A DNA stretch of 64,000 nt from Haemophilus sp. CCUG 60358 (GCF_001679485.1 NZ_LZOZ01000014.1:62001-126000), one strand, 5' to 3'; counted from the first letter of the stretch, positions 50,079 to 59,671 are shown. Program-made: numbers and translations. Notes: generated by a model from the sequence alone, not told the origin.

Positions 50079-52233
50079 AAAAATAGCCATTCAAATCGAG
50101 GGAATGACCTGTCAATCCTGTGCGAATCGGATTGAAAAGGTGTTGAATCGAAAAGATTTTGTCTCTGAAGCTGGCGTGAATTTTGCTGCGGAGGAAGCGC
50201 ATGTGGCATTTGATTCATCTCAGGCTTCAGAACAAGATATTTTAACAACTATTCAAAAGGCTGGATTTAATGGCATTCTAAAACAAAATGTGTTGCCTAG
50301 CGCACCTAATGAAACGAAGATTAGTCCGCGTTTATGGTTGCTTTTGTTCATTAACATTCCTTTTTTAATCGGAATGATCGGGATGATGTTTAATCATCAT
50401 TCTTGGATGATGCCACCAATGTGGCAATTTGTTCTTGCGAGCATTGTGCAACTTGGGTTAGCCATTCCTTTTTATAAAGGTGCGATTGGTAGTATTCGAG
50501 GTGGTTTGGCCAATATGGATGTACTGGTAAGTACTGGTACGTTGGCGATTTATCTCTATTCGGTCTTTATGCTGTTTTATCATCAGTCAATGGGGCATGA
50601 TGGTGTATCTCATGTCTATTTTGAAGCATCGGTGATGGTCATTGGTTTTGTCAGCCTAGGGAAATTTCTTGAGGAAAGAACGAAGAAACAAAGCTTAAAC
50701 AGTTTAGGGCTATTATTACAACTCACCCCAAAACAAGTCAGTGTTCAACGTGAAAATCGTTGGGAAACGATTCCTCTCGATCAAGTAAAAATAGGAGATA
50801 TTTTACGAGCTAATCAAGGTGAACGTATTGCAGCTGATGGCGTAGTTGAACAGGGTAGTGGTTGGTGCGATGAGAGTCATTTAACCGGTGAATCTCAACC
50901 ATTAGAAAAAATGTCTCAAAGTCCTGTGCTTGCGGGGGCAATGGTGACGCAAGGTAGCCTTATTTATCGAGCCAATCAACTCGGTCAGCAAACCCTATTG
51001 GGCGATATGATGAAAGCACTTTCCGAGGCGCAAGGTACAAAAGCACCGATTGCTCGTTTTGCCGATAAAGTTGCTGCTGTATTTGTGCCAGCCGTGTTAT
51101 TGATTTCCGCGATAACATTTGGAGCAACCTGGTGGATAAAAGGTGATTGGGTTACCGCTTTAATTCATGCGGTTGCCGTGTTAGTTATCGCTTGTCCTTG
51201 TGCGTTAGGGCTTGCTACACCTGCTGCCATAATGGTGGGAATGGGGAAAGCAGTCAATGCAGGGATTTGGTTTAAAGATGCAGCATCCATGGAAGAGGCA
51301 GCGCATGTGGATACGGTGGTATTAGATAAAACAGGAACGATAACTCAAGGAAAGCTCAAAATTGCCGCTGTTTGGCAACCACAAAGTGCGGTCTATTCTG
51401 AGGAAGATTTATATCGCATTGCGGCTTCCGTTGAGCAAAATGCCAATCATCCTTTAGCTAAAGCGATAGTCCTGGCTGCACAGGAAAAATCACTTGAAAT
51501 TCCGACCGCACTTTCGGTTCATTCAGAAGTGGGGCAGGGTATATCTGCTCACATTGAAGGAGTTGGTTTGGTTAAAGTGGGTAAGCCGACTTATTGTGAC
51601 TTAACCTTACCAGATAATATGCCTCAAATTTGGCAAATCGCGAGTGTTGTTGCGGTATCTGTAGATAACAGTCCAATCGGTGCATTTGCGCTAGCAGACA
51701 GTCTAAAAGAGGATAGTTTGCAAGCGATTCAACGCTTACACCAACATAATATTGATGTGGTGATAATGAGTGGCGATCAGCAATCTGTCGTTGATTATGT
51801 TGCCCAGCAAGTAGGTGTGAAAACTGCACAGGGTAATTGCAGTCCACGTGACAAAGCAACTTATATTGAGAGATTACGTCAGCAAGGCAAAGTGGTCGCA
51901 ATGGTTGGTGATGGTGTGAATGATGCACCAGCCTTAGCGATGGCTAATGTAAGCTTTGCGATGAAATCGGGTTCTGATGTTGCAGAGCAAACAGCATCGG
52001 CGACACTCATGCAGCATTCGGTGGATCAGTTAGTCGATGGATTAATGATTTCTCGTGCAACATTAAAAAATATTAAGCAAAACTTATTCTTTGCTTTAAT
52101 TTACAATGTGTTAGGTATTCCACTTGCCGCATTGGGCTATTTAAGTCCTGTATTAGCGGGCGCAGCAATGGCGATGAGTTCACTTTCTGTGCTATCCAAT
52201 GCATTGCGATTAAAACGAGTGAAAATTAGATAA
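50065..52233 (+). CDS. copA: Cu(I)-exporting P1B-type ATPase CopA
   Basis: Inner-membrane pump that removes Cu(I) from the cytosol. 722 residues from the ATG at 50065 (MQQNKKIAIQIEGMTCQSCA), which overlaps copZ. An ATG nine codons upstream lies deeper inside copZ and is less likely. One N-terminal HMA domain has the MTCQSCA site. The membrane metal motif CPC is in VIACPCALGLATPAA. DKTGT carries the phosphorylated Asp, NHPLAKAI is the HP motif, and GDGVNDAPAL is the hinge. Eight membrane helices are expected. It forms a compact copper module with cueR and copZ. Confidence 0.96.
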   Translation: MQQNKKIAIQIEGMTCQSCANRIEKVLNRKDFVSEAGVNFAAEEAHVAFDSSQASEQDILTTIQKAGFNGILKQNVLPSAPNETKISPRLWLLLFINIPFLIGMIGMMFNHHSWMMPPMWQFVLASIVQLGLAIPFYKGAIGSIRGGLANMDVLVSTGTLAIYLYSVFMLFYHQSMGHDGVSHVYFEASVMVIGFVSLGKFLEERTKKQSLNSLGLLLQLTPKQVSVQRENRWETIPLDQVKIGDILRANQGERIAADGVVEQGSGWCDESHLTGESQPLEKMSQSPVLAGAMVTQGSLIYRANQLGQQTLLGDMMKALSEAQGTKAPIARFADKVAAVFVPAVLLISAITFGATWWIKGDWVTALIHAVAVLVIACPCALGLATPAAIMVGMGKAVNAGIWFKDAASMEEAAHVDTVVLDKTGTITQGKLKIAAVWQPQSAVYSEEDLYRIAASVEQNANHPLAKAIVLAAQEKSLEIPTALSVHSEVGQGISAHIEGVGLVKVGKPTYCDLTLPDNMPQIWQIASVVAVSVDNSPIGAFALADSLKEDSLQAIQRLHQHNIDVVIMSGDQQSVVDYVAQQVGVKTAQGNCSPRDKATYIERLRQQGKVVAMVGDGVNDAPALAMANVSFAMKSGSDVAEQTASATLMQHSVDQLVDGLMISRATLKNIKQNLFFALIYNVLGIPLAALGYLSPVLAGAAMAMSSLSVLSNALRLKRVKIR

Positions 52234-52270
52234 GAAAAAGGCGATATGAAAATATCGCCTTTTATTTGAA

Positions 52271-53674
52271 CTAACTTTGTTTCCATACTGGAAGTTGAAT
52301 CGTGACGGCAAGTCCGCCTAAATTGCTGGATTCAGCCCATACTTTTCCATTGTGTTCATTCACAACATTATAGACAATCGTTAAACCTAATCCCGTTCCG
52401 CCAGTGGCTCTTGTTCTGGTTTCATCTACACGATAGAATGGCTTAAAGATTTTATCAAATTCTTCAGGTGGTAAGCCTAAGCCATTATCATCTACTCGAA
52501 TTTGAAGGCAATTATCATCCTGCTCATTTTTATGTAAATCAATAGTTAAGAAAATACGATCTTTCGTGTATTTCAATGCATTACGAATGATGTTTTCAAT
52601 TGCACTAGTCAGCAAACTTAGGTTGCCATGAATCATATGCTTTTCAGGATGTAAAATAGAGATATTCACATCACAAGTGATCTGGCGTTGTTCTGCTTCA
52701 AATAGGGCGTCTTTTATTACATCATCCCAAAGTTGGTCGATGGAAAATAAATTGTGTTCCATTTGAGAATGCATCTGTTGGCGAGAAATGAGCAACAATT
52801 CGCTGATCATTTTATCCATTCGTTGTATTTCTTTTTCAATGCGTTTTACTGGTTCAATATCACCTGTTTGATGACGAACTAGCGCAGTGGAAAGTTGTAA
52901 ACGCGTTAATGGTGTTTTTAATTCGTGAGAAATAGACGATAGCAGATTGTGTTGATTTGAAATTAGATTATCAATTGCAATCGACATATTATTAAAGCTT
53001 TGACCTACTTCTCGTAATTCTGATGGACCATGGTTCGCTAACTTATTATCAACTTTGAAGTGCCCCAAAGCCACGTTATTCGCGGCTTTTTGCAAATTGG
53101 TAATCGGTTTGACGATGGTATGAGTGAACCACCAAAGCAAAGGTGTCGTAATAATTAACGTTAAGAGCAGTAAGATCCAAGGGTGATCAAGCATATAACG
53201 TAAAATTTCTTGTTGACCATTTGCTCGAGATACAAAGAATAATTCGGATGCTTGGTCGGAATCGCCAATATAGACTTTAAAAGGTCCTGCAATTTGGATA
53301 TCTTTAAACGTTTTACGTTGTGGCTGGGCAAAGTTACTTGATTCTTGGGCGAACTGAGCAATATGCATTCTTTCTTCGCCTAAAGCGCCGAAGATGTCTT
53401 TTTCGGGCGTCATGATGACTGGACGAGCTGAGTCGAATTTATCAGTTGGAAGTACAGGAACGCCTGCGAGGATACCATTGATCCTATTGTTACGAATTGA
53501 TTCAACGAGTTTCTTTTGATAGCTCGAGATTTCATTTTGATTTAAATCTGAGTATAAGCGGCTATCAAAATAAGGGAGTGCGACCAAAAGTGCGGTCATG
53601 GCAAAGAATGCCAACCAAAAGACAGTGAATGTGAGTATAGTGAGCTGATTTAAGTTGAATTTCTTGATAAGCAT
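52271..53674 (-). CDS. cpxA: Envelope-stress sensor histidine kinase CpxA
   Basis: Inner-membrane sensor that phosphorylates CpxR in response to misfolded envelope proteins. 467 residues. TM1 is at about 12-34 and TM2 at about 168-188, with a periplasmic sensor loop between. The HAMP linker (HTIVKPITNLQKAANNV) is followed by the dimerisation domain, with the phospho-His in SSISHELKTPLTRLQL. The ATPase domain has the N box ENIIRNALKYT, then VDDNGLGLP and GGTGLGLTIV. Its ATG shares one base with the cpxR stop, so the two are translationally coupled. Confidence 0.9.
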   Translation of the reverse strand: MLIKKFNLNQLTILTFTVFWLAFFAMTALLVALPYFDSRLYSDLNQNEISSYQKKLVESIRNNRINGILAGVPVLPTDKFDSARPVIMTPEKDIFGALGEERMHIAQFAQESSNFAQPQRKTFKDIQIAGPFKVYIGDSDQASELFFVSRANGQQEILRYMLDHPWILLLLTLIITTPLLWWFTHTIVKPITNLQKAANNVALGHFKVDNKLANHGPSELREVGQSFNNMSIAIDNLISNQHNLLSSISHELKTPLTRLQLSTALVRHQTGDIEPVKRIEKEIQRMDKMISELLLISRQQMHSQMEHNLFSIDQLWDDVIKDALFEAEQRQITCDVNISILHPEKHMIHGNLSLLTSAIENIIRNALKYTKDRIFLTIDLHKNEQDDNCLQIRVDDNGLGLPPEEFDKIFKPFYRVDETRTRATGGTGLGLTIVYNVVNEHNGKVWAESSNLGGLAVTIQLPVWKQS

Positions 53675-54378
53675 TATTCACAAACCAACAAGTAACCACG
53701 ACCACGTAGCGTTTTCAGCCATGGTAAACCGTTGTCTCTTTCTGGGAGTTTTTTGCGTAAGTTTGACATATGCATATCAATTGAGCGGTCAAAAGGCGAA
53801 AGGTGTTTACCAAGCACATTCACGCTTAACTCTTCGCGAGAAACAATTTGTCCAGGACGAAGTACCAGTTTATGAAGTAGAGCAAATTCAGAGCCGGTTA
53901 GAGCAATCTCTTGACCTTTATAAGAGGCTTGTTGAAGACCCGAATGAAGCACTAAACCCGCAAATTCTAATTCATTTTCTTCTGATGAAAGTGCGGTCGA
54001 ATTTTGAGAACTTTCTGATGGGCTAATGCGACGCAAAATAGCTTTAATGCGGGCAACCAACTCACGATCGTTAAATGGTTTTGGTAAATAGTCATCGGCA
54101 CCAAGTTCTAAGCCCAGCACACGATCGATTTCTTCACCACGCGCAGTAAGCATCATTACAGGGACGTTTGATGTTTGACGAATTTTCTTGAGTGTTTCAA
54201 TACCGTTTAATACAGGCATCATAACATCCAATAAGACTAATTGGTGACTTGAATTTAACTTGTCTAATGCTTCTTGACCATTATTCGCGACTTCGACTTC
54301 AAAACCAGTCAATCGTAAAACTTCTGCAAGTAAATCTGTTAGTTCAATATCATCATCAACTAATAGAATTTTTGACAT
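53674..54378 (-). CDS. cpxR: Response regulator CpxR (OmpR family)
   Basis: DNA-binding partner of CpxA that controls envelope folding and degradation factors. 234 residues from the ATG at 54376-54378 (MSKILLVDDDIELTDLLAEV), with AAGGGAAT upstream. An in-frame start 14 codons earlier has no support. The receiver domain has the phospho-Asp in LVLLDVMMPVLNG, the Thr in VMMLTARGEE and the Lys in YLPKPFNDREL. The C-terminal winged helix ends GLPWLKTLRGRGYLLVCE. The gene lies just after bamE on the same strand, which ties envelope stress sensing to outer-membrane assembly. Confidence 0.91.
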   Translation of the reverse strand: MSKILLVDDDIELTDLLAEVLRLTGFEVEVANNGQEALDKLNSSHQLVLLDVMMPVLNGIETLKKIRQTSNVPVMMLTARGEEIDRVLGLELGADDYLPKPFNDRELVARIKAILRRISPSESSQNSTALSSEENELEFAGLVLHSGLQQASYKGQEIALTGSEFALLHKLVLRPGQIVSREELSVNVLGKHLSPFDRSIDMHMSNLRKKLPERDNGLPWLKTLRGRGYLLVCE

Positions 54379-54402
54379 TTTTATTCCCTTGTAATACAAC
54401 GA

Positions 54403-54437
54403 ACCTGCTTGATATGACAAGCAGGTATTGTTTTTTT
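54403..54437 (+). other. Hairpin with T tract on the non-coding strand between bamE and cpxR
   Basis: ACCTGCTTG (54403-54411), loop ATATGA, CAAGCAGGT (54418-54426), then ATTG and seven T on the plus strand. Genes on both sides run on the minus strand, so as a terminator it would act on antisense RNA. In the sense transcript it is a 9-bp hairpin after an A tract. Confidence 0.5.
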
Positions 54438-54441
54438 ATGA

Positions 54442-54855
54442 CTACCAGAATTTCCACCAGCTTTTCTTACCTGCGTTTTCAGGTGTGCTGATGATAGTAT
54501 TATTTTCGTCTTGTTTTTCCACTTCAGGTAATGGCTTATCTAATTCTGCACTACTTACTAAACCGTTTTGATCGAATTTCACTGTAAATGTGTGCTGCTC
54601 AGGTTTTTGGTAAGAGTGTTGTTGTAAGAATACGTAATACCAAGTTAAGTTACTATAAGGATCAATTAAAACCGGTGTGCCAAGTAAATATTGTACTTGT
54701 TGGGCGGTCATGCCTGGTTTTACTTGTGCCACAGTGGCCGCTTCTAAATAGTTACCTTGTGGTACATCAATACGATAAACTACTTTTTGTACAGTTGAAC
54801 AAGAAGTTAAGCTTAATGCCAAAACAACTGCACCTAAAAATGTTCTTAATTGCAT
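54442..54855 (-). CDS. bamE: Outer-membrane assembly lipoprotein BamE (SmpA)
   Basis: Small lipoprotein of the BAM complex that stabilises the BamA-BamD contact. 137 residues. The lipoprotein signal is MQLRTFLGAVVLALSLTS, with the lipidated Cys19 in TSCSTVQKVVYRID. The conserved core is GNYLEAATVAQVKPGMTAQQ, then LLGTPVLIDPYSNLTWYYVF. A charged tail KKSWWKFW ends the protein. It lies upstream of cpxR on the same strand; bamA is 31 kb away. Confidence 0.94.
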   Translation of the reverse strand: MQLRTFLGAVVLALSLTSCSTVQKVVYRIDVPQGNYLEAATVAQVKPGMTAQQVQYLLGTPVLIDPYSNLTWYYVFLQQHSYQKPEQHTFTVKFDQNGLVSSAELDKPLPEVEKQDENNTIISTPENAGKKSWWKFW

Positions 54856-54917
54856 ATTTTTTACCTTTTACTGCAAAGTTATGTCGAATGATACCGAAAC
54901 TTTATGATCTTGCCAAA

Positions 54918-55934
54918 TTAATTATCGCACTTTAATGCTTTTTGAAGTTGATCTTTCAAATTTGGTGGTATCCCTTTGATTGTTAAAGTATCTGTAAGTG
55001 GATCCCATTCAATACGATTATTCAATAAATCCGCATCAAAACTTAATGTCACCCCTTTACCGGAACCTGAAAATTTCGTTAATGTTTTTAAGGCTGAACG
55101 TACTGGTGGAATCGTTTCTTCCAAGCCGTAATCTTGCTCTTCTGTAAAGGTGACAAAAGGGCGCTTGTTTAGAGTCGGCAAATTAGCTGAAAGTTCAGTT
55201 AATGCGATCTCGTCGCCGCTTGCTAATTGACCTTTGCAGTATTCAAATACCTGCTTTTTAACCGCCTGAGTTTGTTCTTTGTTTAGTTCACCTTGTTCAC
55301 AGTAGTCACTTACAGCTTGTAATAAGCATTGGTTTTGAACTTGTGGATTTAACCCTTCTTCAGCCCCCAAGAAATCCATAAAGAAGTCACTGATTTTACG
55401 ACCAACACGACCTTTAATGAAGGTAAGGTAGCGGTTTGAGTTTGCGTTCACTTGCAAATCTGTTAAGTTGATACGTGCCGCAATATCAAATTGTGTGATA
55501 TCTAAGTATTCTGTACGGCGAATTTCAAGATTTTCGTCAACTAACATACTGATACGGCTATCCAACAAAGCAATGAATAGGTAATCCGTCGCTAAAAAGT
55601 TATATTGGCATAGGATAAGGGTACCGCTGTCTGCAAAATTATATTTGCCCAATTCTTGCGCTAATAATTTCGTGGATTGTTGGCTGAAATTTAAAAAGTT
55701 GATTTCATTTTCTAATAAACGATTCAGATCTTGTGCAAAAATAGAGTTCTCTTGGAAGACACCAAATGCTTTACCTTTATTTTGATAACCTTGATGTAAT
55801 TGCAACATCATTTGTTCGACTTCTGGCGTAATGGTAAGAAGCTCATCACGCAACACACTTTCCATGGTAGAGGTTTCATTTTCAGCGTGCTTAACTAATT
55901 GATGTAGCACGATTTGATTAACCGTAATGCTCAT
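54918..55934 (-). CDS. yejK: Nucleoid-associated protein YejK (NdpA)
   Basis: Nucleoid-associated protein of 338 residues with no catalytic motif. It starts [19 protein letters not shown] and contains [20 protein letters not shown] and the C-terminal [27 protein letters not shown], all family-typical. In E. coli it associates with the nucleoid and can affect gyrase. It is divergent from yejL over 139 bp, the same yejK/yejL/yejM neighbourhood as in enterics. Confidence 0.93.
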   Translation of the reverse strand: MSITVNQIVLHQLVKHAENETSTMESVLRDELLTITPEVEQMMLQLHQGYQNKGKAFGVFQENSIFAQDLNRLLENEINFLNFSQQSTKLLAQELGKYNFADSGTLILCQYNFLATDYLFIALLDSRISMLVDENLEIRRTEYLDITQFDIAARINLTDLQVNANSNRYLTFIKGRVGRKISDFFMDFLGAEEGLNPQVQNQCLLQAVSDYCEQGELNKEQTQAVKKQVFEYCKGQLASGDEIALTELSANLPTLNKRPFVTFTEEQDYGLEETIPPVRSALKTLTKFSGSGKGVTLSFDADLLNNRIEWDPLTDTLTIKGIPPNLKDQLQKALKCDN

Positions 55935-56073
55935 AATTTTTTCCTTCGTAAAATTTGCCTTAAATTATAACCGCACTTTTTATGCAAGAAAAAAGAAATT
56001 ATTCAGATTGAGCAAATTATCGGGTATGATATGAGAAGTTTTTTTGTATTTAGAACAGGCTTAAACATTCCAA

Positions 56074-56292
56074 ATGGCTCAACATTCAAAGTATTCCGAT
56101 GGGCAAGTTAATGCCATCATTAACGATATGATTAGCGTGCTTGAAACTCACAAAGCGCCCGTTGATCTTTCTCTTATCGCTTTAGGTAATATGGCTAGTA
56201 ATTTATTAACCACTAGCGTGCCAGCTGCACAGCGTGAAGCATTAGCACAAGCCTTTGCCAACTCTCTGATGAATTCGGTAAAAACAAAGTAA
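56074..56292 (+). CDS. yejL: YejL, UPF0352 family protein
   Basis: Small helical protein of 72 residues and unknown function: MAQHSKYSDGQVNAIINDMI, then LETHKAPVDLSLIALGNMAS. It is one base from yejM and clearly co-transcribed with it. Confidence 0.92.
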   Translation: MAQHSKYSDGQVNAIINDMISVLETHKAPVDLSLIALGNMASNLLTTSVPAAQREALAQAFANSLMNSVKTK

Positions 56293-56293
56293 A

Positions 56294-58036
56294 ATGTGGT
56301 GGTTTAAAAAAAGCAAATTTAACGGACGTGAATACCGTGAAGAAACCTCGCGAAAAATTTCGTGGGGACATTGGTTTGCTTTTTTTAACATTATCATCGC
56401 AATTCTTATTGGTAGTCGTTATGCCTTTCTCATTGATTGGCCAGACACCTTACTCGGTAAAATTTATTTCTTTATCAGCTTATTAGGGCATTTCAGCTTT
56501 TGTGTTTTTGCCTTGTATTTGCTAGTTATTTTCCCGCTGAGTTTCATCATCAAAAATCACCGCACTTTCCGTGGATTAACGGTGATTATCGCGACAATTT
56601 GCACTACTTTATTGCTGTTTGATACGGAAGTGTTTAACCGTTTTAATATCCACCTTTCGTCTATTGTTTGGAATTTGTTAGTGAATCCTGAAAAGGGCGA
56701 TCTTTCACGGGATTGGCAAATTTTCTTTGCACCGATGCCGATTATTTTGCTAATCCAAATGCTTTTCTCTCGTTGGAGTTGGGAAAAATTACGTAGTTTA
56801 GAACGTCAAAAATGGCTGAAAAAAGTGGGATTAGTGCTGACATCTACTTTTGTGGCAACACATTTAATTTATGCTTGGGCGGATGCATTTTTATATCGTC
56901 CGATTACCATGCAACGCTCAAATTTTCCGCTTTCTTATCCAATGACTGCTCGAACCTTTTTGGAAAAACAAGGATTTATTAATGCAGAAACATACTCTCA
57001 GCGCTTAGAGCAAGAAGGGCGTTTAGATGCATTAAAACTTGATTATCCGAAAAAAGATCTTCAGTTTGAGCAAGTTGAGAACAAACCAAACATCCTCGTG
57101 ATTACCGTTTCAGGCTTACGTTATGATGCGCTGACTAGTGAGAAAATGCCTAAATTGTTTGAATTTGCCACAAGCTCGACTCAATTTACGAATCATTACA
57201 GTAGCGGCAATACGAACAATGCCGGCTTAGTGGGCTTATTTTATGGACTGAATGCGAATTATACGGACAGTATTTTGAGTAATCACACACCGTCGGTATT
57301 AATTAAAAAGCTACAAGATGAGAAATATCAATTTGTCGCTTATTCGTCTACGGCATTTAAAGACAGTTTATTTAAACAAGCCTTGTTCCGTAATGTGAAA
57401 TTGCCTAAAGTGAAAGCCTCTTCACCAAAAGACGCGAGAAATGGGGTTTTATCACTATTAAAAAATGATAAGCCTTGGTTTGCTTATGTGGATTTAGATA
57501 TTACGGATAAAACGGAAGAAAATTACACCAAATCGCTTGCTGATATAGATCAACAGATTGATGAAACCTTAGCGTCAGTTTCTTTAGAGAATACGATAGT
57601 CATTATTACAGCAGAACATGGTACAACCTTTAATAAGCTGGATGAAAAAGAGCAAGAAAACTATTTTGGTCGTGATGAAATCCAAGTGCCGTTTATTGTT
57701 TACTGGAAAGATTTACCGGTGCAAGAAGTCTCTAAATTAACGAGTCATACTGATTTGTTACCGGCATTGATGTCATCAATCTTTAAAGTGAAAAATCCAG
57801 TTTCGGATTATGCACAAGGTCGCAATTTATTTGAGCTTAATGGCGATCCTTGGGTGTTAGCATCAAATTTCCGTTGGAATGTCATTATTCAGCCGGATGG
57901 CACACAGTATCATATTGATCGCAAAGGAAACTATAAGAAATTTGACCGCACTTATACTGAGCAATCTTCTAGCCGCCCACCGCTCGGCTTATTCTTAGAG
58001 GTTTTCAAACAAGAGCGTTCTTTTGTCAATAAATAG
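56294..58036 (+). CDS. yejM: YejM/PbgA inner-membrane protein, lipopolysaccharide homeostasis
   Basis: Senses periplasmic lipopolysaccharide and controls LpxC turnover through LapB in enterics. 580 residues. Five membrane helices (about 22-190) precede a sulfatase-fold periplasmic domain (from about 255; NKPNILVITVSGLRYDALTS). In classical sulfatases and phosphoethanolamine transferases the motif holds a Cys, Ser or Thr nucleophile in the STFSSG/GNxN stretch. Here it reads SSGNTNNAGLVGLFYGL. The same chromosome window carries lpxD, lpxA and lpxB, which depend on this control. yejL precedes it by one base. Confidence 0.9.
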   Translation: MWWFKKSKFNGREYREETSRKISWGHWFAFFNIIIAILIGSRYAFLIDWPDTLLGKIYFFISLLGHFSFCVFALYLLVIFPLSFIIKNHRTFRGLTVIIATICTTLLLFDTEVFNRFNIHLSSIVWNLLVNPEKGDLSRDWQIFFAPMPIILLIQMLFSRWSWEKLRSLERQKWLKKVGLVLTSTFVATHLIYAWADAFLYRPITMQRSNFPLSYPMTARTFLEKQGFINAETYSQRLEQEGRLDALKLDYPKKDLQFEQVENKPNILVITVSGLRYDALTSEKMPKLFEFATSSTQFTNHYSSGNTNNAGLVGLFYGLNANYTDSILSNHTPSVLIKKLQDEKYQFVAYSSTAFKDSLFKQALFRNVKLPKVKASSPKDARNGVLSLLKNDKPWFAYVDLDITDKTEENYTKSLADIDQQIDETLASVSLENTIVIITAEHGTTFNKLDEKEQENYFGRDEIQVPFIVYWKDLPVQEVSKLTSHTDLLPALMSSIFKVKNPVSDYAQGRNLFELNGDPWVLASNFRWNVIIQPDGTQYHIDRKGNYKKFDRTYTEQSSSRPPLGLFLEVFKQERSFVNK

Positions 58037-58226
58037 ATAGCTTTTTTGTGCTTAAAATCTTATACTTTGCACCCAGTTGAAAGACTGAAAAGATGTTATT
58101 AATTAAAATCTGCGAATTTTTCATAACATTGTAAACAATTCACAATAGATCAGATCCTTATTGGGTTTGCTTTTCAATTAATACACTTCTCGTCTCTCTT
58201 TTCCTTTCTTTTTTGGCGGAGTTATT

Positions 58227-59219
58227 ATGAGAAATCACGTTCGTAGCTTTAAAACGTTTATTCGAGACGAAATTATTAAAAAAGGCGGCTGGGTTAATGC
58301 CCATGCTCACGCAGATCGTGCTTTTACAATGACACCCGAAAAAATCGGTATTTATCACAATAGCAATCTTCAACAAAAATGGGATTTAGTGGATGAAGTG
58401 AAACGTACATCAAGTGTTGATGATTATTACGCCCGTTTCTGTCAATCGATTGAGCTGATGATTTCCCAAGGGGTGACGGCATTTGGTACTTTTGTGGATA
58501 TCGACCCGATTTGTGAAGACCGAGCCATCATTGCTGCACATAAAGCTCGCGAAGTTTATAAGCATGACATTATTTTGAAATTTGCGAATCAGACCTTAAA
58601 AGGTGTGATTGAGCCAGAAGCTCGCAAATGGTTTGATATTGGCTCTGATATGGTCGATATGATTGGTGGCTTGCCTTATCGTGATGAGCTTGATTATGGT
58701 CGTGGTCTTGAAGCAATGGATATTTTGCTTGATGCAGCTAAGTCTCGCGGCATTATGTGTCATGTGCATGTGGATCAATTCAACTCTCCGAAAGAAAAAG
58801 AAACTGAGCAGCTTTGTGACAAAACCATCGAACACGGTATGGAAGGTCGAGTCGTGGCAATCCATGGTATTTCCATTGGTGCACATAGCAAAGAATACCG
58901 ATATAAACTTTATGAAAAAATGCGTCAGGCCAAAATGATGATGATTGCTTGTCCAATGGCGTGGATTGATAGTAACCGAAAAGAAGATTTAATGCCTTTC
59001 CATAATGCACTGACACCTGCAGATGAAATGATTCCAGAAGGGATTACAGTCGCGTTAGGCACGGATAATATCTGTGATTATATGGTGCCACTTTGTGAAG
59101 GAGATTTATGGCAAGAACTAAGCTTACTTGCTGCTGGCTGTCGTTTCCCACATCTTGATGCAATGGTTGATATTGCGAGTATTAATGGACGCAAAGTGTT
59201 AGGTTTAGAGCCAGTTTAA
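58227..59219 (+). CDS. Amidohydrolase (cytosine-deaminase-like), substrate unknown
   Basis: TIM-barrel metal-dependent hydrolase of 330 residues. Putative metal ligands: His-x-His in WVNAHAHADRAFTM (about 22-35), His in GIMCHVHVDQFNS, His in VAIHGISIGAHS and Asp in VALGTDNICDYMVPLCEGDL. The ordering matches the cytosine deaminase/atrazine chlorohydrolase group. The N-terminus lacks the usual ~50-residue beta-domain seen in many relatives, so the protein is short. It stands alone between yejM and the tRNA-Val cluster and ends in a strong hairpin. A nucleobase or pterin-like substrate is possible; nothing nearby points to one. Confidence 0.78.
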   Translation: MRNHVRSFKTFIRDEIIKKGGWVNAHAHADRAFTMTPEKIGIYHNSNLQQKWDLVDEVKRTSSVDDYYARFCQSIELMISQGVTAFGTFVDIDPICEDRAIIAAHKAREVYKHDIILKFANQTLKGVIEPEARKWFDIGSDMVDMIGGLPYRDELDYGRGLEAMDILLDAAKSRGIMCHVHVDQFNSPKEKETEQLCDKTIEHGMEGRVVAIHGISIGAHSKEYRYKLYEKMRQAKMMMIACPMAWIDSNRKEDLMPFHNALTPADEMIPEGITVALGTDNICDYMVPLCEGDLWQELSLLAAGCRFPHLDAMVDIASINGRKVLGLEPV

Positions 59220-59240
59220 TCCAAAAATTAGATAGAAGTG

Positions 59241-59278
59241 CGGTCATAAAACGAAACGTTTTGTGGCCGTTTTTATTT
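59241..59278 (+). terminator. Terminator after the amidohydrolase gene
   Basis: CGGTCATAAAACG (59241-59253), loop AAA, CGTTTTGTGGCCG (59257-59269), then TTTTTATTT. The 13-bp RNA stem uses two G-U pairs. Its left arm starts inside an exact uptake signal (59236-59244). Confidence 0.8.
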
Positions 59279-59337
59279 ATAAGATAAAACAGAACTAATG
59301 CTAATTTGACTGATTTAAAAAAGGACTTTAAGAAAAG

Positions 59338-59413
59338 TGGTGGGCGATACCGGTCTCGAACCAGTGACCCCCTCCTTGTAAGGGAGGTGCTCTCCCAACT
59401 GAGCTAATCGCCC
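59338..59413 (-). tRNA. tRNA-Val (anticodon UAC), copy 4 in transcript order
   Basis: 76 nt including an encoded 3' CCA. Cloverleaf: acceptor GGGCGAT/ATCGCCC, D arm TAGCTCAGTTGGGAGAGC, anticodon loop CTTACAA within CTCCC/GGGAG, T arm with GGTTCGAGACC. Identical to the three copies upstream. Confidence 0.98.
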
Positions 59414-59460
59414 GATGCACCTGAAAAGGTATTCGGATTTATTTAAACACTAAAATTAAG

Positions 59461-59536
59461 TGGTGGGCGATACCGGTCTCGAACCAGTGACCCCCTCCTT
59501 GTAAGGGAGGTGCTCTCCCAACTGAGCTAATCGCCC
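59461..59536 (-). tRNA. tRNA-Val (anticodon UAC), copy 3 in transcript order
   Basis: 76 nt with encoded CCA and the same sequence as the neighbouring copies. The spacer to the next copy is 47 nt. Confidence 0.98.
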
Positions 59537-59595
59537 ACATAAGAAAAGCGTTTAAATAATGGGAAAGTTTGAGCGGAAAGAACACTTTAGAAAAG

Positions 59596-59671
59596 TGGTG
59601 GGCGATACCGGTCTCGAACCAGTGACCCCCTCCTTGTAAGGGAGGTGCTCTCCCAACTGAGCTAATCGCCC
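59596..59671 (-). tRNA. tRNA-Val (anticodon UAC), copy 2 in transcript order
   Basis: 76 nt with encoded CCA, same sequence. The spacer to the next copy is 59 nt and unrelated to the other spacers. Confidence 0.98.

Noticed and set aside
58133..58149. TTGTAAACAATTCACAA upstream of the amidohydrolase as a CRP site
   Set aside because: The half-site spacing is five instead of six, and the first half is weak.
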